This document shows, one piece after another, positions 9,167 to 19,433 of a DNA stretch of 63,199 nt. A model generated the notes under the pieces. The model was not told the origin of the DNA. It worked only from the letters and a program-made list of their open reading frames with translations, and did not search any database. Where the stretch lies: NCBI GenBank assembly GCA_003214295.1, contig QCLV01000006.1, positions 1 to 63,199 of the forward strand, given 5' to 3'. This stretch comes from Prochlorococcus sp. AG-418-F08. GTDB taxonomy: Bacteria; Cyanobacteriota; Cyanobacteriia; PCC-6307; Cyanobiaceae. Made by a program: the position numbers and the translations under genes. Within the stretch, counting starts at the first letter, position 1. Every line of letters starts with the position of its first letter.

Positions 9167-10279
9167 ATGGATTTGCTAAAAAGTCCTCTTTATTCAAAAT
9201 ATGTTGAATCCAATGCAAAATTAGTGGATTTTGCAGGTTGGGAGATGCCCATATCATTTTCAGGATTAATTAAAGAGCATGAATCAGTTAGATCTTCAGC
9301 AGGATTATTTGATATTTCTCACATGGGTGTGATATCTGTTAGGGGAATCAATCCAAAGGATTATATTCAAAAACTTTTTCCTACTAATTTATACTCCTTT
9401 TCTGAAGGTCAGGGGCTTTATACAGTAATGCTCAATAATAAAGGAGGAATAATAGATGACTTAATAATTTATGACCTTGGTATACAAGAAAATGACATAT
9501 CAGAATTATTGTTAATAGTTAATGCAAGTAGATATGAAGAAGATTTTCAGTGGATAAAAAATAATTTAAATAAATATGAAATATCGATAACAAACTTTAA
9601 AAAAGACAAAGTACTTTTAGCACTACAGGGGAAAAACTCATTCGATTTATTTGAAGAATGGATTGAATCTTCGATCTCACATATCCCTAACTTTGGATGC
9701 GAATATAAAATATTTGAACATATTTCGCCTAAAGAAAAAATTTTCTTTTCAAAGACAGGATATACAGGGGAAAATGGTCTAGAAATACTTTTATCTAAAA
9801 AAGCAGCAATTAATTTATGGGATTTCTCAATTTCCAAAAATGTTGCACCATGTGGTTTAGGAGCTAGAGATACTCTTAGACTTGAAGCAGGCATGCATCT
9901 TTATGGTCAAGACATAAATGAAGAAACTTCTCCATATGAAGCAGGGTTAGGCTGGCTAGTACATCTAGAAAATAATCACGAATTCATTGGAAGAAGATTT
10001 CTTGAAGAGCAGTCAAGATTAGGTATTCAAAAAAAGTTAGTTGGTCTCTCTATAGAGGGTAAAGCAATAGGCAGAAAAGGTTGCGCTGTTCTTAAAGGTC
10101 AAGAAAATATTGGGAATATCACAAGCGGTAGTTGGTCTCCAACTAAACAACAAGCTATAGCTTTTGCATACATCAATACTTCGCATGCTTTAATAAATAA
10201 TGAAGTTCAAATATTAATAAGAGGCAAACAATTCAAAGGGGTTATAACAAAAAGAGCATTTTATAAAAAAAATTATTAA
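9167..10279 (+). CDS. gcvT: Glycine cleavage system T protein (aminomethyltransferase)
   Basis: The T protein takes the aminomethyl group from the lipoylated H protein and passes its carbon to tetrahydrofolate, releasing ammonia. The 370-residue sequence shows [10 protein letters not shown] near residue 24 and FDISHMGVI, typical of Gcv[11 protein letters not shown] and the [20 protein letters not shown] segment are family hallmarks of the folate-binding core. gcvP and gcvH are not in the window. In photosynthetic cells the complex handles photorespiratory glycine. A 50-bp AT-rich spacer separates it from speB; I see no glycine riboswitch there. Confidence 0.95.
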   Translation: MDLLKSPLYSKYVESNAKLVDFAGWEMPISFSGLIKEHESVRSSAGLFDISHMGVISVRGINPKDYIQKLFPTNLYSFSEGQGLYTVMLNNKGGIIDDLIIYDLGIQENDISELLLIVNASRYEEDFQWIKNNLNKYEISITNFKKDKVLLALQGKNSFDLFEEWIESSISHIPNFGCEYKIFEHISPKEKIFFSKTGYTGENGLEILLSKKAAINLWDFSISKNVAPCGLGARDTLRLEAGMHLYGQDINEETSPYEAGLGWLVHLENNHEFIGRRFLEEQSRLGIQKKLVGLSIEGKAIGRKGCAVLKGQENIGNITSGSWSPTKQQAIAFAYINTSHALINNEVQILIRGKQFKGVITKRAFYKKNY

Positions 10280-10334
10280 CTAAATTTACCCTTAAAGAAT
10301 TATTATAAGTTATTGATAAATAAATCATACTTAG

Positions 10335-12131
10335 ATGAGAAACAAAATTTGCGAAGAACTCAATAATACAGATATTGGTAAATTAGTTAATTTATGCGGA
10401 TGGGTAGATAGAAGAAGAGATCATGGTGGTGTAATTTTTATTGATTTAAGAGACCATAGTGGATTCCTACAAATAACAATTAACCCCGATGATGGCGCAG
10501 ATCTATTTAAACAGGCAGAAACTCTAAGAAATGAGACAGTAATAATGGTTAGCGGAATTATTAATGAAAGGCCCAAAGATTCTATAAATGCAAATTTAAG
10601 TACTGGAGAGTTAGAGCTTAAGGTTAAAGATTTGCAAATTCTCAACCAAATTAAAAAAAACTTACCTTTTCCAGTGTCTATACATGATTATGAAAATACA
10701 AAAGAGGAACTCAGATTAAAATATAGATACCTTGATTTAAGAAGGGGAAAACTACTAGAAAATTTAAAAACAAGACATAAGATTATTAAAATTGCTAGAG
10801 AATTTCTGGATAATTTTGGATTTACAGAAGTAGAGACACCATTACTAACAAAGTCAACTCCAGAAGGCGCTCGGGATTTTCTTGTTCCTGCGCGTCTTTC
10901 AAATGGAGAATTTTTTGCTTTACCTCAATCCCCACAACTATTTAAACAACTTTTAATGGTTGGAGGCCTGGACAAGTATTATCAAATCGCAAAATGTTTC
11001 CGTGATGAAGACTTAAGGGCAGATAGACAGCCAGAGTTTACTCAATTAGATATTGAGATGAGCTTTATTAGTGAAGAAGAAATAATTTCTTTTAATGAAA
11101 GTCTCATAAAAAAAATATGGAAAGAAGTGTTAAATATTAATTTTAATAATGCTTTTCCAAGAATGTCATGGCAGGAAGCAATGGATACTTACGGCACTGA
11201 TAGACCAGATACTAGATATCAAATGTTATTAAAAGATTTAGGAGTAGTATTAGGTGACATTGGATTTAATATTTTCACCAAGGCAATTAAGTCTGGAGGT
11301 TACATAAAATCCATAACAGTCGAAGGAGGTAATTCAAGTATTAGCAACGTAAGAATTAAACCAGGAGGTGACATCTTCCAAGTAGCTCAAGATGCTGGAG
11401 CTGGTGGTTTAGCCTTTATAAGGGTCAAAGGAAATGAGCTTGAGACTATTGGGGCAATTAAAAATAATTTAAGTGAAGAGCATATAGCTGATATTTTAAA
11501 AATCACAGAAGCAAAAGATGGAGACTTAATCCTCTTAGGAGCTGGAGATAAACAAATTGTCAATCAGTCATTAGATAGGGTTAGACAATATATCGCAAAA
11601 GACTTAAATCTCATTGATAAAAGTAAATGGAATTTCTTATGGGTAACTGACTTCCCGATGTTTGAGAGAAATGAAGAGGAAGATAGATATGAAGCTTTAC
11701 ATCATCCTTTTTGTTCCCCAAAAAATATAAAATCTAAAGATTCTGAAAACTTGAAAAAAGAAATTGAGAACTCTACAGCAAATGCTTATGACTTAGTTCT
11801 TAATGGATTGGAGTTAGGAGGTGGCTCTTTACGTATCCATGAATCGAACTTACAAAGAGAAGTTCTGAAAACGGTAGGACTTACTGATAAAGAGATTGAT
11901 GAAAAATTTGGATTTTTAATAGAAGCACTAGAAATGGGTGCTCCTCCTCATGGTGGAATAGCGTTTGGATTGGATCGTATTACCATGCTGATCATTGGTG
12001 CAGATTCAATCAGAGAAACCATTGCTTTTCCAAAAAATCAACAAGCAAAATGTCTTCTCACAAATGCACCTTCAAATGTCTCTGAATCACAATTAAAAGA
12101 ATTAGATATTGAAATAACAATTGATGAATAA
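10335..12131 (+). CDS. aspS: Aspartyl-tRNA synthetase
   Basis: A class II aminoacyl-tRNA synthetase of 598 residues, the bacterial-type length that includes the GAD insertion domain. The N-terminal OB fold begins with [19 protein letters not shown]. Motif 2 is [18 protein letters not shown] near residue 222. Motif 3 is [12 protein letters not shown] near 540. Whether it also mischarges tRNA-Asn, as in organisms that amidate Asp-tRNA-Asn, cannot be read from these motifs. The ATG at 10335 gives the family N-terminus [10 protein letters not shown] 55-bp AT-rich spacer separates it from gcvT. Confidence 0.96.
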   Translation: MRNKICEELNNTDIGKLVNLCGWVDRRRDHGGVIFIDLRDHSGFLQITINPDDGADLFKQAETLRNETVIMVSGIINERPKDSINANLSTGELELKVKDLQILNQIKKNLPFPVSIHDYENTKEELRLKYRYLDLRRGKLLENLKTRHKIIKIAREFLDNFGFTEVETPLLTKSTPEGARDFLVPARLSNGEFFALPQSPQLFKQLLMVGGLDKYYQIAKCFRDEDLRADRQPEFTQLDIEMSFISEEEIISFNESLIKKIWKEVLNINFNNAFPRMSWQEAMDTYGTDRPDTRYQMLLKDLGVVLGDIGFNIFTKAIKSGGYIKSITVEGGNSSISNVRIKPGGDIFQVAQDAGAGGLAFIRVKGNELETIGAIKNNLSEEHIADILKITEAKDGDLILLGAGDKQIVNQSLDRVRQYIAKDLNLIDKSKWNFLWVTDFPMFERNEEEDRYEALHHPFCSPKNIKSKDSENLKKEIENSTANAYDLVLNGLELGGGSLRIHESNLQREVLKTVGLTDKEIDEKFGFLIEALEMGAPPHGGIAFGLDRITMLIIGADSIRETIAFPKNQQAKCLLTNAPSNVSESQLKELDIEITIDE

Positions 12132-12177
12132 GAATATATATGGATGTTCTAAAAGTTTTTTGTTTAAATAAAATATA

Positions 12178-12183
12178 AGGAGG
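12178..12183 (+). promoter_or_regulatory. Shine-Dalgarno-like AGGAGG displaced from the pyrG start
   Basis: A perfect AGGAGG lies 23 bases before the pyrG ATG, too far to serve that codon directly. Two bases after it, a GTG opens a 3-codon frame (GTG CTT AAT TAA, 12186-12197). Strong ribosome-binding sites are scarce in this window, so the position is odd. It could load ribosomes for a mini leader peptide or act through RNA folding, or it could be chance. Confidence 0.35.
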
Positions 12184-12206
12184 CTGTGCTTAATTAAAAA
12201 TATTTA

Positions 12207-13817
12207 ATGTCAAAATTTGTATTTGTCACCGGAGGAGTAGTTTCAAGCATTGGTAAAGGAATTGTAGCTGCAAGCTTAGGAAGATTATTAAAGTCTAGAG
12301 GATATAGTGTTTCAATATTAAAACTAGATCCATATCTAAATGTTGATCCAGGAACAATGAGCCCTTTTCAACATGGAGAGGTATTTGTAACTGAAGATGG
12401 GGCTGAAACCGATCTGGATTTAGGTCACTATGAAAGATTTACTGATACTGCAATGACTAGGTTAAATAGTGTGACTACGGGATCTATCTATCAAGCAGTT
12501 ATCAATAAAGAAAGAAGAGGAAGTTATGACGGTGGAACTGTGCAAGTAATACCTCACATAACGGGAGAAATAAGAGAAAGAATTCATAGAGTAGCCGCCA
12601 ACAGTAATGCAGATATTATCATTACTGAAATTGGTGGAACAGTTGGTGATATTGAATCTCTACCTTTTTTAGAGGCAATAAGAGAATTTAAAAATGATGT
12701 CAGTAGGAACGATGTTGCATACATACACGTAACATTACTTCCTTACATCAAAACCTCTGGCGAAATAAAAACTAAACCAACACAACATTCAGTGAAAGAA
12801 TTAAGATCAATTGGAATTCAGCCAGATTTACTTGTATGCAGAAGTGATAAATCTATCAATGAAGCTCTTAAAAAGAAGCTTAGTGGTTTTTGCGGTGTCA
12901 GTATCAACTCTGTAATTGAAGCTTTAGACGCAGACAGTATTTATTCTGTACCTCTTTCTTTAAAAAAAGAAGGTTTATGCAAAGAAACCCTGAAGTATCT
13001 AGACCTTGAAGATAAAAACTGTGATTTGAAAAATTGGGAGCAACTAATACACAACCTAAGAAATCCTGGAGCTCCAATCAAAGTTGCTTTAGTAGGTAAA
13101 TACATTGAACTTGGAGATGCATATTTATCCGTTGTTGAAGCTTTAAGACATGCATGCATTGAACAAAAGGCTTTATTAGATCTACATTGGGTAAGTGCTG
13201 AAATGATAGAAAAAAATTCATCAGAAACTTACTTAAATGAAGTTGATGCAATTGTCGTACCCGGGGGATTTGGCAATAGAGGAGTAAATGGAAAAATTTC
13301 GGCTATAAAATTTGCAAGAGAAAATAAAATCCCATTTTTAGGTTTGTGCCTTGGTATGCAATGTGCAGTTATAGAATGGGCCAGGAATGTAGCTAATCTT
13401 CCAGATGCATCTAGTTCAGAACTAGACCCTAACACTCCCAATCCAGTGATACATTTATTACCAGAACAGGAAGATGTAGTTGATTTAGGTGGGACAATGA
13501 GACTTGGAGTTTATCCATGCAGATTGACAAAAAATACAACTGGAAAAAACTTATATAATGAGGATGTTATTTATGAGAGACATCGACATAGATACGAATT
13601 TAATAACTACTACAAACAAAGTTTTTTAGATTCTGGATACAAAATTAGTGGTACGTCACCAGATGGCAGATTAGTGGAATTAATTGAGTTAGAAAATCAT
13701 CCATACTTCTTAGCATGTCAATATCATCCCGAGTTTTTATCACGACCTGGCAAACCTCATCCTTTATTTAAAGGGTTAATAAAAGCCTCTCAAGATAAGT
13801 TAAATCAATCAAATTAA
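12207..13817 (+). CDS. pyrG: CTP synthase
   Basis: Makes CTP from UTP with glutamine as the amide donor. It is 536 residues with both normal domains. The N-terminal synthase domain starts [16 protein letters not shown] (P-loop). The C-terminal class I glutamine amidotransferase domain has GLCLGMQ with nucleophile C381 and a catalytic HPE triad segment (YHPEFLSRP). The N-terminus [10 protein letters not shown] is so conserved that the ATG at 12207 is certain, even though the nearest strong Shine-Dalgarno is misplaced upstream. queE follows 18 bp downstream on the same strand. Confidence 0.97.
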   Translation: MSKFVFVTGGVVSSIGKGIVAASLGRLLKSRGYSVSILKLDPYLNVDPGTMSPFQHGEVFVTEDGAETDLDLGHYERFTDTAMTRLNSVTTGSIYQAVINKERRGSYDGGTVQVIPHITGEIRERIHRVAANSNADIIITEIGGTVGDIESLPFLEAIREFKNDVSRNDVAYIHVTLLPYIKTSGEIKTKPTQHSVKELRSIGIQPDLLVCRSDKSINEALKKKLSGFCGVSINSVIEALDADSIYSVPLSLKKEGLCKETLKYLDLEDKNCDLKNWEQLIHNLRNPGAPIKVALVGKYIELGDAYLSVVEALRHACIEQKALLDLHWVSAEMIEKNSSETYLNEVDAIVVPGGFGNRGVNGKISAIKFARENKIPFLGLCLGMQCAVIEWARNVANLPDASSSELDPNTPNPVIHLLPEQEDVVDLGGTMRLGVYPCRLTKNTTGKNLYNEDVIYERHRHRYEFNNYYKQSFLDSGYKISGTSPDGRLVELIELENHPYFLACQYHPEFLSRPGKPHPLFKGLIKASQDKLNQSN

Positions 13818-13835
13818 TATTCTTTATTTTTTTGA

Positions 13836-14513
13836 ATGAAAATGACAAATTTTTTACCCTTAGTCGAACAATTTCATTCTTTACAAGGTGAAGGTTATCA
13901 TGCTGGGAAAAGTGCTTTTTTTGTAAGATTAGCCGGATGTAAAGTTGGATGTGCGTGGTGCGATACCAAAAATTCATGGGACGAGAAAAAACACCCTGCG
14001 ATATCAATTGAAAAAATAATAGATCACATAAAAATTGCCAGAGAAAAAGGAGCATCTTTTTGCGTTATTACAGGTGGAGAACCTTTACAACATAACTTAG
14101 ATAATTTTTGCAAAGCCATAAAAAAAATGACTATGGGAAAAGAACAAAAGCCAATGAAGATTCATATTGAGACAAGTGGAGTCAATTCGATATCAGGAAG
14201 CTATGACTGGATTACTTTATCTCCTAAAAGACACTCACCTCCAAAAAATTATTTTTTAAAAAATTGTAATGAAATCAAAATAGTCATAAATGAAATAGAA
14301 GATATTGAATTTGCTATTCAAATAAAAAAAGAAACTTTAAAACAATATCAAATCTCTAAAAGCGAAGGTGACTTAAAAAAAGAAGATAAAATTTTTTATT
14401 TACAACCAGCATGGAACAATGCGAATGGGTTTTCTCTTGCTATTGATTTCGTAAAAAATAACCCAGATTGGAAGTTGAGCCTTCAAACTCACAAATACTT
14501 AAAAATTAATTGA
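13836..14513 (+). CDS. queE: 7-carboxy-7-deazaguanine synthase (radical SAM)
   Basis: Converts 6-carboxytetrahydropterin to 7-carboxy-7-deazaguanine in queuosine precursor synthesis. The radical-SAM cluster cysteines are C35, C39 and C42 in GCKVGCAWCDT, the CxxxCxxC spacing of QueE. FHSLQGEGYHAGK near residue 13 is the typical substrate loop, and TGGEP around residue 78 contacts SAM. Length is 225 residues. The ATG at 13836 or at 13842 could be the start; both precede the conserved region. queC follows after 6 bp, so the two steps are adjacent. queD is not in the window. Confidence 0.95.
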   Translation: MKMTNFLPLVEQFHSLQGEGYHAGKSAFFVRLAGCKVGCAWCDTKNSWDEKKHPAISIEKIIDHIKIAREKGASFCVITGGEPLQHNLDNFCKAIKKMTMGKEQKPMKIHIETSGVNSISGSYDWITLSPKRHSPPKNYFLKNCNEIKIVINEIEDIEFAIQIKKETLKQYQISKSEGDLKKEDKIFYLQPAWNNANGFSLAIDFVKNNPDWKLSLQTHKYLKIN

Positions 14514-14519
14514 AATAGT

Positions 14520-15194
14520 ATGACTCTTAGAAATAAATCGATAGTAGTTTTATTATCTGGAGGTTTAGATTCTTCTACAGTTACTGGTATCGCAAAAAAA
14601 TCAGAAGCTAAAATTTTTGGCCTTTCATTTGACTACGGTCAACGTCATAAAAAAGAATTAAATTCTGCATCGATAATTGCAAAACACTTTGATATCGAAG
14701 AATTTAAAATTATTAAGCTTGACTTATCTTTATGGGGAGGCTCGTCATTAACTGATACTCAAAAAAATATTCCGATAGAAGGAGTACAAACTAATAAAAT
14801 TCCTAATACTTATGTTCCTGGGAGAAATACTATATTTATTTCCGTTGCACTAAGTTATGCCGAAGCAATAGATGCAGATTTTATAGGATTAGGAGTTAAT
14901 GCACTAGATTATTCTGGTTATCCAGATTGCAGACCTGACTACATTAAAAAATTTCAAGAATTAGCAGATTTAGCCAATAAAAGAGGAAGAGAAAATAATC
15001 CAATCAAACTTTGGACACCATTATTAGATTTAAATAAAGAAGAAATTATTAAATTAGCTTTTGATAACCATGTTCCTTTAGATGAAACATGGAGTTGTTA
15101 TTCGGGTAATTCAAAACCATGCGGTAAGTGTGATAGCTGCAGAATTAGAAATGCCGCTTATGAAAAATGGCTTAATAACAATAATAAAAAATGA
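14520..15194 (+). CDS. queC: 7-cyano-7-deazaguanine synthase
   Basis: An ATP-dependent enzyme that turns 7-carboxy-7-deazaguanine into preQ0. The PP-loop LLSGGLDSSTV sits at the N-terminus. The C-terminal zinc-binding cysteines occur in ETWSCYSG and CGKCDSCRIR, as in QueC proteins. Length is 224 residues. It lies between queE (6 bp upstream) and pabB (4-bp overlap, ATGA), so the four genes queE to pabC are probably one transcript. PreQ0 needs QueF to reach queuosine; queF is not in the window, but the last-step enzyme queG is. Confidence 0.95.
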   Translation: MTLRNKSIVVLLSGGLDSSTVTGIAKKSEAKIFGLSFDYGQRHKKELNSASIIAKHFDIEEFKIIKLDLSLWGGSSLTDTQKNIPIEGVQTNKIPNTYVPGRNTIFISVALSYAEAIDADFIGLGVNALDYSGYPDCRPDYIKKFQELADLANKRGRENNPIKLWTPLLDLNKEEIIKLAFDNHVPLDETWSCYSGNSKPCGKCDSCRIRNAAYEKWLNNNNKK

Positions 15195-16507
15195 AAATAA
15201 AAAAAATAATTCTAGAAAAATGGATGGATCCAGCACTAATTACGCATCATCTAACAAAAAAATTCGGAGATAAAGGATTAGCTTGGCTAGACAGTGATGG
15301 TAAAGAAAATGGAGAATGGTCAATAATAGGAATTAACCCTAAAAAAATAATCCAATCAAGAGATATCAATAACCTAAACAAAACTAATAATCCTTTTAAC
15401 AATTTAAAAAATATTAAAAAAGGATTTTGGATCGGATGGTTAAGTTATGAAGCTGGAGTTTACATAGAACCCAAAAACCCATGGCGAAAATCTAATATGG
15501 CAACTTTATGGATTGCATCATATGATCCAATCATTAAATGTAATCTAATAAAAAAAGAAATAATTATCGAAGGAACAAACTCATCTGAACTTATAAACTA
15601 TAAAAACATAATCAACAATATAAAAAATATTGAAGAAAAAACAATTATTAAAACAAATTTGAATTTTGATTTTTCAAAAATAAATTTGGACGAAATGGCT
15701 GAAAAATTTCAAAAAAATATTCTAAAATTGAAAAAATTAATTTCCCTAGGGGATATATTTCAAGCAAACCTAACAACTAAATGCGAAATTGAATCTTTCA
15801 AAAACTATAATCCTCTAGATATTTATTTGAAAATAAGAAAAAAATTAAGAGCTCCCTTTGGAGGAATAATAATAAATAATGATAATTATAAAGAGGCTGT
15901 ATTATCTACCTCGCCAGAAAGATTTATAAAAATAGATAATAAAAATTTTGTAGAATCAAGACCTATCAAAGGAACTAGATCCAGAGATAATGATTTAAAT
16001 CAAGACGCACTTAATGCTATCGATTTAATAACTAACGAAAAAGATAGAGCCGAAAATATTATGATTGTTGACCTGATAAGAAATGATTTAAGTAAAGTTT
16101 GCGAAACAGGAAGTATTATAGTGCCAGAAATATTAAAACTTGAAAGTTTCTTAAAAGTTCATCATCTAACTTCAGTAATCAGAGGCAAATTAAAAAAAGA
16201 CAAGAACTGGATTGATTTACTCAAAGCATGTTGGCCTGGGGGCTCTATAACTGGAGCACCTAAATTAAGATCATGCCAGAGACTTTTTGAATTAGAAGAA
16301 TGTGAACGCGGACCATACTGTGGCTCATTTTTGAAGCTTGACTGGAATGGAGAGTTTGATAGCAATATACTAATAAGATCATTTTTAATTAAAGACAAAA
16401 AAATCAATATATATGCTGGTTGCGGAATAGTTAATGACTCAAACCCTGAAGAGGAAACTAACGAACTAAAGTGGAAACTTTTACCGTTAATTGATTCACT
16501 TAAATGA
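15191..16507 (+). CDS. pabB: Aminodeoxychorismate synthase component I (PabB-type)
   Basis: Belongs to the chorismate-utilising anthranilate synthase/PabB family. It is 438 residues. The C-terminal catalytic domain contains ESRPIKGTRSRD; lysine in the PIKGT motif marks PabB, whereas TrpE has alanine there. GGSITGAPK and the acidic EERAENIMIVDLIRNDL-like segment complete the site. No glutaminase domain is fused, so a separate PabA/TrpG subunit must be encoded elsewhere. Overlaps with queC upstream and pabC downstream are 4 bp each. The adjacent pabC supports folate over tryptophan or salicylate synthesis. Confidence 0.92.
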   Translation: MKIKKIILEKWMDPALITHHLTKKFGDKGLAWLDSDGKENGEWSIIGINPKKIIQSRDINNLNKTNNPFNNLKNIKKGFWIGWLSYEAGVYIEPKNPWRKSNMATLWIASYDPIIKCNLIKKEIIIEGTNSSELINYKNIINNIKNIEEKTIIKTNLNFDFSKINLDEMAEKFQKNILKLKKLISLGDIFQANLTTKCEIESFKNYNPLDIYLKIRKKLRAPFGGIIINNDNYKEAVLSTSPERFIKIDNKNFVESRPIKGTRSRDNDLNQDALNAIDLITNEKDRAENIMIVDLIRNDLSKVCETGSIIVPEILKLESFLKVHHLTSVIRGKLKKDKNWIDLLKACWPGGSITGAPKLRSCQRLFELEECERGPYCGSFLKLDWNGEFDSNILIRSFLIKDKKINIYAGCGIVNDSNPEEETNELKWKLLPLIDSLK

Positions 16508-17331
16508 TTGAAACATTAGCCTGGCACAAGGATCAATGGTTGGATATTGATAGAATATTTATTGCTGCAAATAATAGAGGATTAAAATTTGCTGATGGTA
16601 TATTTGAAACCATTTTGATAAAAGAAAACAAACCTATTCTTTTTGATGAACATCTGAAAAGACTAGAAAAAAGTAGCAAGATTTTAAATATTAATCTCAA
16701 AATAAATAAATTAAATTTGAGACAACTTATTCACGATGGAATTAGAAAGTTATCGCTCACAAATGATCAATTTGCTTCAGTAAGAATAAACTATAGTCGA
16801 GGAACTAATAGAGGTAGAGCACTAACAATTGAAAGCACTTCAGAGACAAAAGATTTGGATAATTTATGGCTTGAGTTCTATAGAATCAAGCCAAATTTTA
16901 ATCCGATAAGCGTTTGCATTAGTCAAACAGAAAAAATAAATGAATTCAGTCTTGTAAGTAAATGCAAAACATTTTCATATAATCAGGCAATACAAGTTTT
17001 GACAGAAGCTAAAGAAAAATCATTTGATGATTCTATCCTTTTGAATACGTCAGGTGAACTTTGTTGTGGAAGTACATTTAATCTTCTAATTAAAAGAAAT
17101 AATCAATGGATAACTCCTAGAAAAGAGAGCGGGTGTTTAGAGGGGATAATGGTTGCCAAGGCTTTGAAATTAAATATTGTAAAAGAAGAATTAATAACTC
17201 AAGAATTTCAAAATGATGACATAATTATTGCAATTAATAGCTTATCTTGCAGACAAATTAATCAAGTTAATGAATTAAAGATTAAACCTAAATTCGATCC
17301 AATCTACTTTTGGGATTTATTATATAATTGA
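16504..17331 (+). CDS. pabC: 4-amino-4-deoxychorismate lyase (class IV aminotransferase fold)
   Basis: PLP enzyme that releases pyruvate from aminodeoxychorismate to give p-aminobenzoate. The 275-residue sequence has the fold-type IV pattern: RGLKFADGIFETI at the N-terminus, KCKTFSYN carrying the likely PLP lysine, and NTSGELCCGSTFNLLI after it. Branched-chain and D-amino acid aminotransferases share the fold, so the specific role rests mainly on the 4-bp overlap with pabB. Its 3' end overlaps the convergent cobA by 28 bp. Confidence 0.85.
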   Translation: MIETLAWHKDQWLDIDRIFIAANNRGLKFADGIFETILIKENKPILFDEHLKRLEKSSKILNINLKINKLNLRQLIHDGIRKLSLTNDQFASVRINYSRGTNRGRALTIESTSETKDLDNLWLEFYRIKPNFNPISVCISQTEKINEFSLVSKCKTFSYNQAIQVLTEAKEKSFDDSILLNTSGELCCGSTFNLLIKRNNQWITPRKESGCLEGIMVAKALKLNIVKEELITQEFQNDDIIIAINSLSCRQINQVNELKIKPKFDPIYFWDLLYN

Positions 17332-18125
17332 ACTTTATTAATATCTGGGAGATAGACATCAGATACTTTAGTGATATTGTTATTGACCTTAAATTCAACT
17401 ATTTTTCCAATAATGATAATTGATGGAGCTAAAAATTCTTTATCTTTGATTTTATCTGCGAGATTATCTAGTTTCTCAATAAAACATTTTTGATTTTTCA
17501 AAGTAGCCTCTTGAATTACAGCGCATTTTGTATCCTTACATAAGCCACCTAAAATTAATTCTTCAACAATAAATTGAATATTTTTTATACCCATAAAAAT
17601 AACTAAACTATCTGAAGATTTGGCTAAATCTCTCCAATTCACTCTCTTTTTTTCTTTATCTAGATCCTCATGTCCAGTGACGAAAGTTACAGAACTAGCA
17701 GCATCTCTATGGGTCAATGGAATACCAAAATATGTGGGAGCAGCTATTCCAGAAGTAATACCAGGAACTATTTCAACTGAAATTCCATTATTTTCTAAAA
17801 TCGATACCTCTTCACCACCCCTAGAAAAAACGAATGGATCTCCCCCTTTAAGCCTTACAACATTTTTACCTTCTTTCGCTAATTTCAAAATAAGAGCATT
17901 AGTTTCAGCCTGAGGTACAGAACACTTTCCAGCTCTTTTGCCTACATGATAAATTTCTGTATTTTTTCCTGCCTCTTTAGTTATTTCATCTGGAATTAAT
18001 GCATCATGAACTAGTGCATCACAATTTTTAATTAAACGTAAAGCTTTAAGAGTTAAAAGCTCAGGGTCACCAGGACCTGCTCCAACTAAATAAACAATAC
18101 CAGGCACATTAATCTCCATTAACAA
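17304..18125 (-). CDS. cobA: Uroporphyrinogen-III C-methyltransferase
   Basis: Methylates uroporphyrinogen III at C2 and C7 to precorrin-2, the branch toward siroheme and cobalamin. The 273-residue sequence opens VYLVGAGPGDPELLTLKA and contains VRLKGGDPFVFSRGGEE, both signature segments of SUMT. There is no fused dehydrogenase or uroporphyrinogen synthase domain. The start could be ATG 18125 or 18119. It points against pabC and overlaps its 3' end by 28 bp, while the divergent MFS gene begins 24 bp upstream. Confidence 0.95.
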   Translation of the reverse strand: MLMEINVPGIVYLVGAGPGDPELLTLKALRLIKNCDALVHDALIPDEITKEAGKNTEIYHVGKRAGKCSVPQAETNALILKLAKEGKNVVRLKGGDPFVFSRGGEEVSILENNGISVEIVPGITSGIAAPTYFGIPLTHRDAASSVTFVTGHEDLDKEKKRVNWRDLAKSSDSLVIFMGIKNIQFIVEELILGGLCKDTKCAVIQEATLKNQKCFIEKLDNLADKIKDKEFLAPSIIIIGKIVEFKVNNNITKVSDVYLPDINKVQLYNKSQK

Positions 18126-18149
18126 GTATGGTAGTAGAAGTTAAACGCA

Positions 18150-19433
18150 ATGAATGGAAATATTGTGAAAAAAACTTTATTAAAACCAAACAAAAAATTT
18201 ACTCTCCTAAGTGCTTTCGTAACTCTTCTAAATGATCGATTAAGCGAAAGTATACTTTTGCCCATTTTACCCTCTTTTGTTTTACTTTTTGACTCTAAAG
18301 CTAGTACATATGGCTTATTATCATGTACTTATCAACTAGCTCAATTTACAGCTTCCCCTTTTATTGGACTTATGAGTGATAGATACGGCAGAAAGCCTGT
18401 TACACTTTTTTGTATTACAGGGTCAATAATTGGAATATCTATATTATCATTTACTGTTCTTTTTAATTGGTCAAATTCAATAGCTACTATCCCATTATTT
18501 TTATTATTCATAGCGAGACTGATTGACGGCTTAAGTGGAGGAACTGCCGCCACTGCAACAACAATTCTTGCAGATATTTCAAGCCCTGAAAAAAGGGCAA
18601 AAACATTTGGTCTTATTGGTGTAGCTTTTGGTTTAAGTTTTTTCTTAGGTAATATTTTTGTTGTTATTTTTGCCAAAAATACAAATAATAACTTTATCAT
18701 TCCAGTTTTAATAGCCTCAATTATTCCAATAATAAATTTCCTCCTTGTATTTTTTTACTTACCAGAAACAAAACCAAATATTGCCTCAAATAAATCGAAA
18801 AATATTTTTAAAAACCCTTTAAAAGACCTATTTACAGTTTTTAAAGAAGAAAAGATTAAAAAATTATCATTAGCTTTTTTTATTTACTTCATTGCTTTTA
18901 CTGGATTAACCAATATTCTAATATTTTTCCTTCAAGAATCTTTAAACTGGACTACCAAAGCATCAAGCGGAACTCTTGTGGTGGTTGGAATAATTGCAAT
19001 TATTGTTCAAGGAGGATTAATTGGGCCTCTTGTAAAGCAATTAGGTGAAATGAGATTAACTCTTATTGGATCAGGCTTCATTCTTGTAGCATGCTCCTTT
19101 TTAATAACTGCTCCAAAAGAAAATGCCGCAATTAATATTTATACAGCTGTTTCATTTTTAGCAGTTGGTGCGGGTTTAATTACACCCACATTAAGAGCAC
19201 TAATATCAAAGAAATTGGACAATGATAAACAAGGATCAATACTAAGTAACCTGCAGGGTCTTCAGAGCCTTGGAGGTGTTTTAGGAATAGCAATGGCGGG
19301 AAAAGTTTATGATAGCTTTGGCCCAAAATCCCCTTTTATAGCTGGTTCCATTATCTTGATTTTCATGATATACCTTATTGCAGAGGGTAAAAATAATAAT
19401 TCTTTTAATGATCAAAAATCAAGTGTACTTTAA
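18150..19433 (+). CDS. Major facilitator superfamily exporter
   Basis: A 427-residue, 12-helix transporter. The cytoplasmic loop after helix 2 has GLMSDRYGRKPV, the MFS motif A. DGLSGGTAATATTILADI and RAKTFGLIGVAFGLSF fit the drug:H+ antiporter-1 (TetA-like) branch, motif C region. The substrate cannot be deduced. The stop overlaps the ppk start by one base (TAATG), so translation may be coupled. ATG at 18150 starts a short polar leader before helix 1. Confidence 0.88.
   Translation: MNGNIVKKTLLKPNKKFTLLSAFVTLLNDRLSESILLPILPSFVLLFDSKASTYGLLSCTYQLAQFTASPFIGLMSDRYGRKPVTLFCITGSIIGISILSFTVLFNWSNSIATIPLFLLFIARLIDGLSGGTAATATTILADISSPEKRAKTFGLIGVAFGLSFFLGNIFVVIFAKNTNNNFIIPVLIASIIPIINFLLVFFYLPETKPNIASNKSKNIFKNPLKDLFTVFKEEKIKKLSLAFFIYFIAFTGLTNILIFFLQESLNWTTKASSGTLVVVGIIAIIVQGGLIGPLVKQLGEMRLTLIGSGFILVACSFLITAPKENAAINIYTAVSFLAVGAGLITPTLRALISKKLDNDKQGSILSNLQGLQSLGGVLGIAMAGKVYDSFGPKSPFIAGSIILIFMIYLIAEGKNNNSFNDQKSSVL

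Noticed and set aside
13768..14055. 95-codon minus-strand ORF across the pyrG/queE junction
   Set aside because: Antisense to two well-supported genes, with low-complexity Leu/Phe-rich translation.
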